Counted from the first letter of the stretch, positions 7,055 through 16,686 are shown. The stretch is DNA of 64,000 nt from SZAS-7 sp964514655 (GCA_964514655.1 CAZEQY010000002.1:1-64000); one strand, 5' to 3'. Notes: a model not told the origin generated them from the sequence alone. Numbers and translations: made by a program.

Positions 7055-8857
7055 GTTTAAGAGTTTTTCCAGTTCATTGATATATGTTTCAAATTCGTTT
7101 AGGGCGTTCTGCACCGGCTGTGGTGTGCGCATATCAACACCTGCTTTTGCAAGAATTTCTATAGGGTAATCGCTAGAGCCTGAGCTTAAGAAGTTTAGGT
7201 AGCGATCAACTGCCGGCTGGCCTTCATGACGTACGCCTTCGGCAAGCGCCAAGGCAGCTGATATGCCTGTCGCATATTGATAGACATAGAAGTTATAGTA
7301 AAAGTGGGGGATTCTGGCCCATTCAACAGCAACTTCCGGATCAAGAACAAGCTCTTTTCCGTAGTAAAAGCGCGTAAGTTCTGCGTATTTATCTTTAAGT
7401 AGCTGGGGAGTGAGCGGTATGCGCTTTTCGGCACATTCGTGGATAAATAGCTCAAATTCAGCAAAGCTTACCTGGCGAAAGAGTGTTCCACGTATGTCTT
7501 CTAGCTTTTCATTAATTAGAAAGGCCTTTTCTAGGTCTGTCTTTGCCTTTGCAACTAGCGTTTGCATCAAAAACTCTTCGTTAAAGGTAGAAGCAACTTC
7601 TGCTACAAAGATCGCGTAGTCAGAATAGTGGTAGGGCTGTTTTTTGCGAGAAAGAAGGCTGTGCATGCTGTGGCCGGCTTCGTGCGCGAGTGTAAATACA
7701 TCCCGCAATATGCCCTTATAGTTCATCAGAATATAGGGCATGCTGTCGTAGCAGCCGCTAGAATAGGCGCCGCTTCGCTTGTTTTCATTTTCATAGCGGT
7801 CCACCCAGCGACCAGTTTTTAGACCTTCGTGAAGAAGAGAGACATACTTTTCACCAAGCGGCTTCATAGAGTTGATGACTAGGTCTTCAGCTTCATCGTA
7901 GCTGAAGGTAAGGTCAACAGATGCGACAAGAGGCACATACAGGTCGTAGTAGTGAAGCTCGTCGACTTCTAGTACCTTCTTGCGAAGGGCAGTATAGCGG
8001 TGTAGAAGGTCTATACGGCTATGAACTGCTTCGATAAGTGCCCTATAGACCTGAACATCTATATTTTTGGGAAAAAGAGCTGCCTGCACACATGATGAGT
8101 AGTTTCTTGCGCGCGCTTCAAAAAGGTGCGCCTGCACGTTGCCTGAAAGAAGTTCAGCAAGGCTATTTTCGTAGGACATATACTGCTTATGCATGCTCAT
8201 AAAGGCGTTTTTACGCAAGGTGCGGTCAGAGTCCCGAAGGTACATGCCATATGTTGCATGGGTGAGCTCTTTGTCGTTATTTTGGCTATCTTTGATGGTG
8301 CCAAACTTAAAGTCTGCGTTATTGATTGCAGAAAATGCCTTTTGAGGCGTGTCAAGAGCTTGTCCTGCAAGGGCAAGTAAATTTTCTTGAGCTTCAGGTA
8401 GCGTGTGTGGCTTTAGGCGAGCTAGCTTTTCGAGAAAAAAGTGGTAGTCTTTAAGTAGTGGGTCTGAAAGATAGCTCTGAAGGCGCTTTTCATCTAGGCC
8501 CAGTATCTCCGGCTGTAGCCATGCTGTTTCTTGAGAAAACTGGTGATAGATAGCCATGATAGTGTTGTAGGCAACTTTTGGCTCTTCAGTTGTTATCTCT
8601 TCATCATGCAAAAGGTGTGCGTAGGTATAGAGCTTTCGTAGCTTGCGCTCTATATCAAAAAAGGCTGTAAGGGTGTTGAGGAGGTTACTTGCGTTTTCGC
8701 CAAGTTTACCTTTATAAACACAAGCTGAAGCAAAAAAAGGAGGGTTTTCTTGCGGCACTAGGCTTTTTAGATCTTCTTTAAAGGCATCGAGTGAGGGGTA
8801 GAGTGACTTTAAGTTCCAGCGGTCCTGTTCAGCAACATCTTTACGTGGTGTCGGCAT
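7028..8857 (-). CDS. pepF: Oligoendopeptidase F (M3 zinc peptidase)
   Basis: This cytoplasmic zinc metallopeptidase cleaves short peptides, likely serving peptide salvage together with the Opp uptake proteins in this window. The M3 zinc signature LAHEAGHSMHSLL is near residue 390, and the C-terminal YQYATGISAALALAEG fits PepF. The frame is open upstream, but the start chosen here (MPTPRKDV) has AAGGAGA eight bases before it, while the longer version has none; this gives 609 residues, normal for the family. The last codons overlap the CIRCE-like operator of groESL, so this 3' end doubles as regulatory DNA. Confidence 0.95.
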   Translation of the reverse strand: MPTPRKDVAEQDRWNLKSLYPSLDAFKEDLKSLVPQENPPFFASACVYKGKLGENASNLLNTLTAFFDIERKLRKLYTYAHLLHDEEITTEEPKVAYNTIMAIYHQFSQETAWLQPEILGLDEKRLQSYLSDPLLKDYHFFLEKLARLKPHTLPEAQENLLALAGQALDTPQKAFSAINNADFKFGTIKDSQNNDKELTHATYGMYLRDSDRTLRKNAFMSMHKQYMSYENSLAELLSGNVQAHLFEARARNYSSCVQAALFPKNIDVQVYRALIEAVHSRIDLLHRYTALRKKVLEVDELHYYDLYVPLVASVDLTFSYDEAEDLVINSMKPLGEKYVSLLHEGLKTGRWVDRYENENKRSGAYSSGCYDSMPYILMNYKGILRDVFTLAHEAGHSMHSLLSRKKQPYHYSDYAIFVAEVASTFNEEFLMQTLVAKAKTDLEKAFLINEKLEDIRGTLFRQVSFAEFELFIHECAEKRIPLTPQLLKDKYAELTRFYYGKELVLDPEVAVEWARIPHFYYNFYVYQYATGISAALALAEGVRHEGQPAVDRYLNFLSSGSSDYPIEILAKAGVDMRTPQPVQNALNEFETYINELEKLLNLAVEAQKC

Positions 8858-8923
8858 AAAATATCTCCTTGTAAATGGGAGCATTCTACGTAGAATATGG
8901 CTTTTATTCAATCTTGGATTTAT

Positions 8924-9337
8924 TTACTCGATGACGGGAATAACTTTTTCGAGGACTTCTTTGGAGCAGTAGACAGGCGCGTTGTGCATGAGGGCTAGTG
9001 TGATGAAGTCGCTTGGGCGGCCGTCGACTTCTACGATGTGGCGCGTGTCGCCTCGCATCTGTTCTAGGAAGAGACGGGCAAAGTAGGTGGTGTCTTGTAG
9101 ATCATTTATCACAACTTGCTTTACGTTTATTTCAAAACCTTTGCATATATTTGAGATGAGGTCATGAGTGAGGGGTCTTGGTTTGTCAATATCTGTTAGG
9201 TACATCTGCAAGATCTTGCCTACGTGTGGTTCTACATAGATCGCAAACTTGGTCTCGTGGCTTTTAAGCACGATAACCGTGTACGAATGAGTCTGCATGA
9301 TTTTATCAAATGCTAGTTGCACAAGTTCTGTATGCAT
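8924..9337 (-). CDS. Bifunctional nuclease family protein (DUF151)
   Basis: This 137-residue protein is of the DUF151/BFN family. It shows the family's typical central part: EVDGRPSDFITLALMHNAPV, where the Arg-Pro-Ser-Asp motif is the conserved core. Plant and bacterial members have been reported to act as nucleases; the cellular role in chlamydiae is not known. No signal peptide or membrane segment is present. It starts ten bases after the rpiA stop, so the two genes are probably cotranscribed. Confidence 0.85.
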   Translation of the reverse strand: MHTELVQLAFDKIMQTHSYTVIVLKSHETKFAIYVEPHVGKILQMYLTDIDKPRPLTHDLISNICKGFEINVKQVVINDLQDTTYFARLFLEQMRGDTRHIVEVDGRPSDFITLALMHNAPVYCSKEVLEKVIPVIE

Positions 9338-9347
9338 AGGACGTACC

Positions 9348-10025
9348 TTACGAGATAATCTTCACTGTCTTGTCTCTATACCCGATTATCACTCTGCCTG
9401 CAAGCTGATAAAATAGTCCTGTCTCAACAACGCCCGGAATATGGTGTAAAGCAGCATCGAGAGTTTCTATATTTTCAATAGGCAGCTTGAGCTCTATATC
9501 GTAGATAAAGTGCTGGTTTTCAGTGATAAAGGGCTTGCCATCACCGCGCATTCTCAGCGTAACGGAAGTTGCAAATTTTGCAAGGTTGTGACTTGTTATC
9601 CTATGGCCAAATTGCACAACTTCTACAGGAAGGCGAGCTTTTCCTAGCTGGTTTACAAGCTTTGACTCATCAACGAGCACTACAAATTCGCGGCTTGCAT
9701 TAGCTAAAATCTTTTCGCGAAGTAGCGCGCCGCCTGCGCCTTTAATCATCTCTTTTTTGGGGGTAATTTCATCTGCACCATCAAAGGTGCAGTCTATAGC
9801 GTCTATAGCATCGATAGAAACAGAGGGCAAGTTTAGATCGCGCGCCAGTTTTTCAGATGCATGAGACGATGCAACTGTTACAATATTCAAGCCCTCATCT
9901 TCATAGCGCTTTGCTAGTGCCTGAATAAAATATGCTGCAGTAGATCCTGTCCCCAGGCCTATTACCTGGCCATCTTCTACCATGCTTGCTGCTGCTTTGC
10001 CTATTAGATCTTTTACTTCATCCAT
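9348..10025 (-). CDS. rpiA: Ribose-5-phosphate isomerase A
   Basis: The enzyme interconverts ribose 5-phosphate and ribulose 5-phosphate in the non-oxidative pentose phosphate pathway. Diagnostic stretches are GLGTGSTAAYFIQAL, CTFDGADEI and KGAGGALLREKI, all in the expected order, in a 225-residue protein of normal length. It is transcribed divergently from the NIF3 gene across a 54-base gap and heads a two-gene unit with the DUF151 gene. Confidence 0.97.
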   Translation of the reverse strand: MDEVKDLIGKAAASMVEDGQVIGLGTGSTAAYFIQALAKRYEDEGLNIVTVASSHASEKLARDLNLPSVSIDAIDAIDCTFDGADEITPKKEMIKGAGGALLREKILANASREFVVLVDESKLVNQLGKARLPVEVVQFGHRITSHNLAKFATSVTLRMRGDGKPFITENQHFIYDIELKLPIENIETLDAALHHIPGVVETGLFYQLAGRVIIGYRDKTVKIIS

Positions 10026-10079
10026 TGCTAAATATGCCCCTTTTCCGCTATACCGGTGTAAAACTATACATTAAGCTAT

Positions 10080-10838
10080 ATGGCAACACAGCTCAAGACT
10101 TTTTCGCAGTATATTGATTCTATTTTGCAACCGGGCCTCTTTCAGGACGTTGCAATAAACGGCATTCAGGTGGGCGGTAAATCACGCATACGTCACCTTG
10201 CTGTTGCTGTTACCTGCAGCCTAGAAGTTGTCAAAAAAGCAAAGTCCATAAAGGCAGATAGCCTGCTTGTGCACCATGGCCTCTTTTTAAAAGGCAAGGA
10301 TATGTGCATTCAGGGAAGCATAAAAGAGATGCTCTCCATCTTGCTTGCTAGCGACATAAGCCTACTTGCCTATCATTTGCCATTAGATGCCCACCATGAA
10401 CTTGGCAACAACTGGCCGGCTGCAAAAATGCTTGGCTGGCAAGATTTAGAGCCTTTTGGCAGCTTTATGAACCTTAAGATTGGCGTAAAAGGCACTATAA
10501 AGCCAACGTCTCGAGAAGCGTTTAAAAAGCAGCTTGAAAAATTTTATGGTCATGAGGCGATCTCTGTATTTGGCGGACCAAAAGTTATACGCTCCTGTGC
10601 GCTCATTTCCGGAGGCGCTCACAAGGCTATACAAGAAGCTGTGAACGAAGAGGTAGACTGCTTTATCACAGGCACAACAGATGAGCCTGTGTGGCACACG
10701 GCCAAGCAAGACAAAATCAACTTCTTTGCCCTTGGCCACGCAGCAACAGAGACTGTTGGCGTGCAGCTTTTGGGGCGGCACCTTGCAGAGCAATTTGGCC
10801 TTAAAGTCACCTATATCCACGAAAATAATCCCTTTTAA
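10080..10838 (+). CDS. NIF3-like dinuclear metal-binding protein
   Basis: This is a 252-residue member of the Nif3/YbgI family, which forms hexamers with a two-metal centre; the physiological substrate is unknown. Metal ligands are visible in LLVHHGLFLKG near residue 63, in YHLPLDAHHELGNN near 100, and in the C-terminal ALGHAATETVGVQLLG. Family members are sometimes annotated as GTP cyclohydrolase I type 2, a name with weak support. It precedes tyrS on the same strand with a 52-base gap. Confidence 0.93.
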   Translation: MATQLKTFSQYIDSILQPGLFQDVAINGIQVGGKSRIRHLAVAVTCSLEVVKKAKSIKADSLLVHHGLFLKGKDMCIQGSIKEMLSILLASDISLLAYHLPLDAHHELGNNWPAAKMLGWQDLEPFGSFMNLKIGVKGTIKPTSREAFKKQLEKFYGHEAISVFGGPKVIRSCALISGGAHKAIQEAVNEEVDCFITGTTDEPVWHTAKQDKINFFALGHAATETVGVQLLGRHLAEQFGLKVTYIHENNPF

Positions 10839-10890
10839 GCAATGCTACTTTTGATTACTCTGTAGCGTAACTTTTTTAGGGTATTTACGT

Positions 10891-12168
10891 ATGACAGAAA
10901 CTATTATCGATGTCTTAGAAGCGCGCGGACTTGTTGACTCTATCACACACGAAGAGCTGAAAACAGCCTGTCATAGGCCTATGAGGGTGTATTGCGGCTT
11001 TGATCCAACAGCAGATAGCCTTCATGTAGGCAATATGGTTGCTATTATGGGGCTTGCCTGGTTTCAGCGCTATGGTCACCAGCCAGTTGCCATTGTAGGC
11101 GGTGCTACAGGCATGATTGGAGATCCCTCAGGCAAGCAGCATGAGCGTGCACTATTAGACGAAGAGACATTGCGCAAAAACGAAAAAGGTATACAGAAAA
11201 ATCTTGAATCCATTTTGCTTGCTGACCCAACGCTTTTAAACCCTATATTCCTCAATAACTACGACTGGTTTAAAGAGTTATCGTTTCTAGAATTTTTGCG
11301 CGATGTGGGCAAGCACTTTCGCGTTGGTGTGATGATGTCAAAAGACAGCGTAAAAGGACGCATGGAGTCTGATGAGGGGATGAGCTTTACTGAATTTAGC
11401 TACCAGCTGTTACAGGGCTATGACTTTTATCACCTTTTCACAAATCACGGCGTGCAGGTGCAAATCGGCGGTAGCGATCAGTGGGGCAACATTACTGCAG
11501 GCATTGACTATACAAGAAAGATGACCGGCAAGCAGGTGTACGGCCTAACGCTGCCACTTCTTACAAAAAGCGATGGGCAAAAGTTTGGTAAATCTGAACA
11601 GGGCGCTATATGGATGTCGCCTGATAAATTATCACCGTTTGAGTTTTATCAATACCTTGTGCGCACGCAAGATGCAGATGTTATCAAACTGCTGAAGATG
11701 CTGACGTTTGTTGAGCTTGGCGTAATTCGCGATCTTGAGCATCAGATGAAAGAATCCGGCTATGTTCCAAACACTGCTCAAAGGCTACTTGCTGAAGCCA
11801 TCACTAATCTTGTGCATGGACAAGAGGGCCTTAAAAAAGCGCTTGAAGCTACATTGGCAATGAGACCTGGAAAAGTTGCAGAATTATCCAGCGACTCAAT
11901 TCGCGAGCTTGTAAAGGATGTGCCAAGTGCAAAGCTTGCAAAGGACGATGTTGCGGGCGTAAAACTTATTGACGTTATAGTGAAGGCAGGTTTTTCTGCA
12001 AGTAAGGGCGATGTTCGCAGGCTTATCCGCAATGGGGGAGTGTGGCTTAATAACATGCATATAAGCGATGAAAACTTTACCATTTCTGATGCAAATTTAG
12101 TGGATGGACAGTTTCTTTTGGTGTCGCTCGGCAAAAAACATAAGTCAGTAATCGAAGTTAGCACTTGA
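10891..12168 (+). CDS. tyrS: Tyrosyl-tRNA synthetase
   Basis: This class I aminoacyl-tRNA synthetase charges tRNA-Tyr. Visible landmarks are the HIGH-like HVGN in YCGFDPTADSLHVGNM, the tyrosine pocket QIGGSDQWGNITAGIDYTRK, the KMSKS-like KFGKSEQG near residue 233, and a C-terminal S4 RNA-binding domain with SKGDVRRLIRNGGVWLNN. The length of 425 residues fits the bacterial form. The ATG is 52 bases after the NIF3 gene; no strong ribosome binding site is seen. Confidence 0.98.
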   Translation: MTETIIDVLEARGLVDSITHEELKTACHRPMRVYCGFDPTADSLHVGNMVAIMGLAWFQRYGHQPVAIVGGATGMIGDPSGKQHERALLDEETLRKNEKGIQKNLESILLADPTLLNPIFLNNYDWFKELSFLEFLRDVGKHFRVGVMMSKDSVKGRMESDEGMSFTEFSYQLLQGYDFYHLFTNHGVQVQIGGSDQWGNITAGIDYTRKMTGKQVYGLTLPLLTKSDGQKFGKSEQGAIWMSPDKLSPFEFYQYLVRTQDADVIKLLKMLTFVELGVIRDLEHQMKESGYVPNTAQRLLAEAITNLVHGQEGLKKALEATLAMRPGKVAELSSDSIRELVKDVPSAKLAKDDVAGVKLIDVIVKAGFSASKGDVRRLIRNGGVWLNNMHISDENFTISDANLVDGQFLLVSLGKKHKSVIEVST

Positions 12169-12221
12169 TTGTTATTCAGCGACATATGAAAATGTCGCTC
12201 GATTTTGTAGAAGGAGAACTT

Positions 12222-12563
12222 ATGGAAGATAACAACAACGCACAGACGATCACAAAAAAGCAGCTGATAAACTCGATCTCACAAGAAAAGGGAATACACC
12301 CAAATGACGTTCGTCAGGTTATTCAGGCCTTTTTGGACAAGATGACAGACTTTCTTTCAACAGGAGATCGTCTTGAGTTTCGCGACTTTGGCGTGTTCGA
12401 AGTTGTTGAGCGCAAACAAAAAATTGGGCGCAACCCAAAAAATGCAGCAGTGCCAATTTTAATTCCTGCCCGCAATGCTGTTAAATTTACACCGGGTAAA
12501 AAAATGCGCCGCGCTATTGAATGCGACGTGCCTTGCGAAAAAATGGCAACTGCAAAAAAGTAA
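12222..12563 (+). CDS. HU/IHF family DNA-binding protein
   Basis: This small nucleoid protein bends and compacts DNA. The fold is clear: ITKKQLINSISQEKG at the start, FRDFGVFEVVERKQKIGRNP forming the beta arm, and ARNAVKFTPGKKMRRAI at the end. The start chosen here (MEDNNN) has AAGGAG directly upstream, giving 113 residues. A longer frame reaches back into the end of tyrS without a ribosome binding site. It resembles the chlamydial HimD/IHF protein, but HU and IHF cannot be separated safely by eye. The L,D-transpeptidase gene follows after seven bases, suggesting one operon. Confidence 0.93.
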   Translation: MEDNNNAQTITKKQLINSISQEKGIHPNDVRQVIQAFLDKMTDFLSTGDRLEFRDFGVFEVVERKQKIGRNPKNAAVPILIPARNAVKFTPGKKMRRAIECDVPCEKMATAKK

Positions 12564-12570
12564 CTAACGC

Positions 12571-13548
12571 ATGAGTCTATCGCGCATATTTTTATTTGTC
12601 AGCTTGCTGCTTTTTGGAGCTATTGGTACCGTTGCAATAGTCAAACGATCAAAAGCTAAAGAAGTAGTAAGCGAACCAAAAGTTATCGAAATTGACCTCG
12701 CTACGCTCACACCTCAGATTGAAGTTAAGAAAGAAGAGGTTGTAGAGGTTGCACCTGAGCCAGTTGTAGTTGTTGCCGATACACCGGACGTTGATCGTGT
12801 CAATTTACTTTTTCAAAAAAATTCGCCACTTCCTATTGTAGAGACCGTTACCTATAAGAGTAAGGTAGCATGGAAAAAGGGCCGATCTGCCTGGCTTGTA
12901 GACTATGCAGCTCACTATAAAACACACCTACACTTTATCGCCCGTTCATTAAATGGCAAGGCAGACTACCATCCGCGCCCAGCAAATGATGGGGCAACGT
13001 TCAATGTGCTAGCCCAAAATGTAAACTTTTATTTTTACATGGTTGTGGATATAGCCCGCTGCAAGCTTAACCTCTATGCAGTGCTGCCAGATAGAGGCGA
13101 GAGAATACTGCTTAAGACCTATCGCGTGGGCCTTGGCAGGCTAGATCAGTCAAAAGCAAGCGGATCTCTAACCCCAACAGGCAAATATAGCCTAGGAAAT
13201 AGGGTGGCTATCTACCAGCCTAAGATGATGGGTACTCATAAGGGCCAGCGTGTAGAGATGATTTCGGTCTTTGGAACAAGGTGGATTCCTTTTGAAAAAG
13301 AGCTTGCAAACTGTTCTGAACCTGCTAAAAGCTATGGAATTCATGGCACTCCTTGGAGTCCAAATAGCGACGGCAAGATGGTAGATAACGCCAGCAGCAT
13401 AGGTAAATATGAGAGTGACGGCTGTATACGCCTTCGTGCTCAAGATATTGAAGAAATTTTTGCAATTGTCTCTACGCACGAGACAATTATAGAAATTGTA
13501 AGTGATTTTTCAAAAGCTCAGCTTCCAGGAAAAGACAAAATATATTAG
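12571..13548 (+). CDS. L,D-transpeptidase (YkuD/ErfK family), membrane-anchored
   Basis: The enzyme crosslinks peptidoglycan stem peptides in the periplasm through a catalytic cysteine. Residues 4-23 form an N-terminal membrane anchor, followed by a Glu/Val-rich linker. The catalytic domain in the C-terminal half has YGIHGT near residue 257 and ESDGCIRL near 284, which is the HGT...S-x-GC-[IV]-R signature. It is 325 residues long. A GlcNAc-poor or ring-limited peptidoglycan is known in chlamydiae, so the presence of this enzyme fits with MurF-Alr, NlpC and VanX elsewhere in the window. It follows the HU/IHF gene by seven bases. Confidence 0.9.
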   Translation: MSLSRIFLFVSLLLFGAIGTVAIVKRSKAKEVVSEPKVIEIDLATLTPQIEVKKEEVVEVAPEPVVVVADTPDVDRVNLLFQKNSPLPIVETVTYKSKVAWKKGRSAWLVDYAAHYKTHLHFIARSLNGKADYHPRPANDGATFNVLAQNVNFYFYMVVDIARCKLNLYAVLPDRGERILLKTYRVGLGRLDQSKASGSLTPTGKYSLGNRVAIYQPKMMGTHKGQRVEMISVFGTRWIPFEKELANCSEPAKSYGIHGTPWSPNSDGKMVDNASSIGKYESDGCIRLRAQDIEEIFAIVSTHETIIEIVSDFSKAQLPGKDKIY

Positions 13549-13584
13549 AATATTCTAGTTTACCATGTAAAATAGAGGTATAGG

Positions 13585-14598
13585 ATGACAAAAGAAACAA
13601 ATTCTGCAGATAAACAAAACTACTACCTACCACATGAGAAGCAGATTTTTGAGTATATAAAAACGATAGAACACCTTAAAAAGCAGAATCAAGACAACCC
13701 GCTTTTTTGTTCTGAAATACGCCAGCTTGAGCTAAAGCTCGAGCAGCTGCAAAAAAGTGTTTACAACGATCTTACGCCGTGGGAGCGCGTGCTTATATCA
13801 AGGCACCCACAACGGCCACATACTATTGACTACGTAAAAAACATTGCGGATAACTTTGTTGAGCTTTTTGGAGATCGCACACAAGGGGATGACCCATCTA
13901 TCATCGGCGGCTTTGCTACTATCGACGGCGTAAAGTGCATGCTTGTTGGCCAAGAAAAAGGTGGTGACACAGAATCTCGCGTGCAGCGAAATTTTGGCAT
14001 GGTGAACCCCGAGGGCTTTAGGAAGGCTATGCGTCTTATGAAGCTTGCTGAAAAGTATGGCTTGCCTATAGTGTCGCTTCTTGACACACCGGGAGCATAT
14101 CCAGGGCTTGAAGCAGAACAGCGCGGCCAGGGCTGGGTAATTGCTAAGAATCTACAAGATATGTCCCAGCTTAACACGCCTGTTATTGTGCTTATCATCG
14201 GCGAAGGCTGCTCAGGTGGCGCACTTGGCATGGGAGTTGGCGATGTTATTGGCATGCTTGAACACTCTTACTATTCTGTAATCAGCCCAGAAGGCTGTGC
14301 CTCAATTTTGTGGAAGGATGCCGGCAAAAAGCAAGAAGCTGCAACTGCTCTTAAACTAAATGCCGAATACCTACTTGAGCAAGGTATTGTTGATGAGGTA
14401 ATTTCTGAACCTCTAGGTGGTGCTCACCACAACCCCAAAATGGTCTACGACAGTGTGAAGCGATTTATTGTAGATAAGTGCACGATGCTACGCCGCATAT
14501 CGCCAGAACTACTGCTCGAACAGCGCTACAACAAGTTTCGCCACATAGGCCGCTACAACGAAAAGAAGCCTGAACGAATAATACAGGCTGTGATATAG
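13585..14598 (+). CDS. accA: Acetyl-CoA carboxylase carboxyltransferase subunit alpha
   Basis: AccA forms the carboxyltransferase half of acetyl-CoA carboxylase with AccD, making malonyl-CoA for fatty acid synthesis in the cytoplasm. Clear family stretches include HPQRPHTIDYVKNI, FGMVNPEGFRKAMRLMKLAE, DTPGAYPGLEAEQRGQG and GEGCSGGALGMGVGD, with SPEGCASILWKDA after them. The 337-residue length is slightly above the E. coli protein. The N-terminal coiled coil (EHLKKQNQDNPLF) is normal. The gene runs with the housekeeping series begun by NIF3; the esterase gene follows after 11 bases. Confidence 0.98.
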   Translation: MTKETNSADKQNYYLPHEKQIFEYIKTIEHLKKQNQDNPLFCSEIRQLELKLEQLQKSVYNDLTPWERVLISRHPQRPHTIDYVKNIADNFVELFGDRTQGDDPSIIGGFATIDGVKCMLVGQEKGGDTESRVQRNFGMVNPEGFRKAMRLMKLAEKYGLPIVSLLDTPGAYPGLEAEQRGQGWVIAKNLQDMSQLNTPVIVLIIGEGCSGGALGMGVGDVIGMLEHSYYSVISPEGCASILWKDAGKKQEAATALKLNAEYLLEQGIVDEVISEPLGGAHHNPKMVYDSVKRFIVDKCTMLRRISPELLLEQRYNKFRHIGRYNEKKPERIIQAVI

Positions 14599-14609
14599 TT
14601 GCACATATT

Positions 14610-15476
14610 ATGGCACCTTTATCTTTAGCTATGCTTGCATCTACTTCATTGTGGCAGACGCCCCCTCATGAAATCCGTGAGGTGGTTAATACGCGCATCA
14701 TGAGCATAGAGGGCTCTACAGCTAACATATATAAAGTAAAAGATACAAAAATAGATGACATTCCTGTTCGTATCTACGTGCCAAGTGAAAAAAAAGTACT
14801 TGCTGCTATTTTTTTCATCCACGGCGGTGCCTTTGTTGGAGGAAACCTTGATACACACGATAACTTAGCTCGATATCTGGCAACAAAGACAGCCTGCGAG
14901 GTTGTCTCCGTTGGCTACTCGCTATCACCTGAGGCTAAATTTCCAAAAGCCATTGAAGAGTGTTACAAGGTGCTTACCTGTCTTTCTAAAGATTTTTCAA
15001 AGATTATTGTGGTTGGAGATAGCTCTGGAGGCAATATTGCAGCTGCCTTATGTATTCTTGCTCGGGATAAAAATGGACCACAACCAGTTTTACAAGTACT
15101 TATCAATCCTGTGCTAGATCTTACCTGTAATGGCGTCCTTACAAAGCAAAATGATGCTTTAGATGTAGCTCGCTGGCAGGTAAAACAGTACATTTCGGAT
15201 CCAAAAGATACCTTTTTACCTTTAGTATCTCCACTTTTATTAAAAGACTTTAAAGGCCTGCCCCAAGCACTCATCATCGTTGCAGAAGATGATGAGTTAA
15301 AAGCTCAAGGCGAAGCCTTTAATGAACGCCTAAAAGAAGCTAACGTCCCTACAGAATTGTACTGCCAGCAAAACACTGGCCACTTAGCAGGCGATGCAGC
15401 CCGCGCATCCACTAAGGCCTTGCCATCTTTGGATGTCGCTGTACGTGGCATTATCCAGAATCTGTCTAAGCAGTAG
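14610..15476 (+). CDS. Alpha/beta hydrolase, HSL-type esterase
   Basis: This is a 288-residue esterase or lipase of the hormone-sensitive-lipase group. The oxyanion motif HGGAFVGGN is near residue 72 and the nucleophile elbow GDSSGGN near 137. The acidic residue is in VAEDDELKAQG and the catalytic histidine in NTGHLAGDA. The natural substrate cannot be read from the sequence. The N-terminus is mildly hydrophobic but not a convincing signal peptide. No ribosome binding site precedes the ATG, yet the conserved N-terminal segment leading to PVRIYVP supports the full length. Confidence 0.92.
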   Translation: MAPLSLAMLASTSLWQTPPHEIREVVNTRIMSIEGSTANIYKVKDTKIDDIPVRIYVPSEKKVLAAIFFIHGGAFVGGNLDTHDNLARYLATKTACEVVSVGYSLSPEAKFPKAIEECYKVLTCLSKDFSKIIVVGDSSGGNIAAALCILARDKNGPQPVLQVLINPVLDLTCNGVLTKQNDALDVARWQVKQYISDPKDTFLPLVSPLLLKDFKGLPQALIIVAEDDELKAQGEAFNERLKEANVPTELYCQQNTGHLAGDAARASTKALPSLDVAVRGIIQNLSKQ

Positions 15477-15577
15477 CAAGCAGTTGTTGGTAGTTACGCA
15501 AGGGTCAAATCTCTAAAATAAATCATATAGCCTCTTTTATGCTTCTAGAACGGCCGCAATTAGTACAAAATCCGAGA

Positions 15578-16543
15578 TTATTTTAAATCTATGTTGGTGA
15601 TAGAAATTTGTTCCTCGCCTATTTGATCTTCAAAAAAAGGTGAGATTAAGTCACTACTTTGTATGTAGGTGGGAAGCTCTTCTAGCGGAGGCATTTCATT
15701 ACCGGAATTAGTATCACCATTTGCTATAATCTCTAGAGCGTTTGTCTCGTTTGTAAGGATTTGAATTAGTTGTCGAGCCTGAATCATAAAGGCTTGCTGG
15801 CAATCGGCGGAGGCCTTATTGTAAAACTGCTCCATTACTTTTGCACAATTTTGCGTGGCTGTCAGCATGGTGAAAATTGGCCGTTCGGTTGAGGATAGAC
15901 TCTCTATGTGGCTTTGCTTTTGTTCTTGCTTTGCTTGTTCAAGCTCTTCTTTTGTGCAAATGAGGTTATCAGAGAACCAAAAGCACTTACTTTTTCTTAA
16001 GATGTTTTCCGTGCCTCTGCCGATCGCTAACATTCCATTAGCGGAGAGTTTTCTGATGCTTGAAAATACGATCATATCACACACCAGGTGTTTTAAAACG
16101 ATACCATCAATTTTTGCTGCGATAAATAATAATTGAGGCTTTGCTTTTGTGCTTCTAAACTCATCTTTAATCTTAAAGGTGAATGATAGCTGCAGCTCAT
16201 TAGTTTCTGCGTTAAAAACACTGTCTTTACGTTCAACTGCGAAAAGAGATTGCTGCAGACGAGTAGCAGTTTGCTCGTTTATTCCGGCAAAGAAAACCAA
16301 AGTAACAGTATTTATGTTAGGTGGTTGGGGAATATAGTCTGAAATAGCGGCGAGCCGTAAAGAAAAATCTAACTTGTAGCATCGTGGCATAGTATAAGGG
16401 AAGGGAACTACTTGCCAATTGTGTTTGCCAGATAGGGATGATAGTGTACAATGCGTGATGACTGAATCATAGGGGAATGGCTCTTGTAGACCTTCAATAC
16501 GAAGATTGTAATCATTAGGAACTGTGCGGGTTGTCATTGACAT
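15578..16543 (-). CDS. Hypothetical protein, 321 aa, beta-rich N-terminal half
   Basis: I do not recognise this protein. Residues about 10-190 are rich in alternating hydrophobic stretches typical of a beta sandwich, for example NTVTLVFFAGI, ELQLSFTFKIKDEF and QLLFIAAKIDGIVLKHLVC. Residues about 200-240 form a Glu/Gln/Lys-rich linker. The C-terminus (from about 280) is acidic. There is no signal peptide or membrane helix. It stands alone, convergent with the esterase gene and separated from hdeD by a strong inverted repeat. A host-directed role is possible but nothing in the sequence proves it. Confidence 0.6.
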   Translation of the reverse strand: MSMTTRTVPNDYNLRIEGLQEPFPYDSVITHCTLSSLSGKHNWQVVPFPYTMPRCYKLDFSLRLAAISDYIPQPPNINTVTLVFFAGINEQTATRLQQSLFAVERKDSVFNAETNELQLSFTFKIKDEFRSTKAKPQLLFIAAKIDGIVLKHLVCDMIVFSSIRKLSANGMLAIGRGTENILRKSKCFWFSDNLICTKEELEQAKQEQKQSHIESLSSTERPIFTMLTATQNCAKVMEQFYNKASADCQQAFMIQARQLIQILTNETNALEIIANGDTNSGNEMPPLEELPTYIQSSDLISPFFEDQIGEEQISITNIDLK

Positions 16544-16627
16544 TTGAAATACCTAGAATAGTTTTGCGGCGAAATAATAGCATCGGTTTTGATTTTAGGA
16601 CATCAGAATAGTAATGAATTGGAAGAA

Positions 16628-16678
16628 CAAGCCCTTTGGCCTATTTTCGCTTACAGCGAAAATAGGCTAACGGGCTTG
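16628..16678. terminator. Long inverted repeat after hdeD
   Basis: Perfect 12-base arms at 16639-16650 and 16656-16667 enclose TTACA. A second layer, CAAGCCC with GGGCTTG, surrounds them. The hairpin sits nine bases after the hdeD stop codon on the minus strand and probably ends its transcript. No long T-run follows, so it may instead be an RNA-stabilising or repeat-derived element. Confidence 0.6.
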
Positions 16679-16686
16679 TATTGTAA

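Noticed and set aside
12165..12221. Upstream extension of the HU/IHF protein
   Set aside because: The internal ATG at 12222 has a perfect ribosome binding site and a family-like N-terminus; the extension has neither.
15578..16543. p53/Rel-like beta-sandwich in the 321-aa protein
   Set aside because: A few strand patterns look alike, but no diagnostic residues line up; too weak to claim without a structure prediction.
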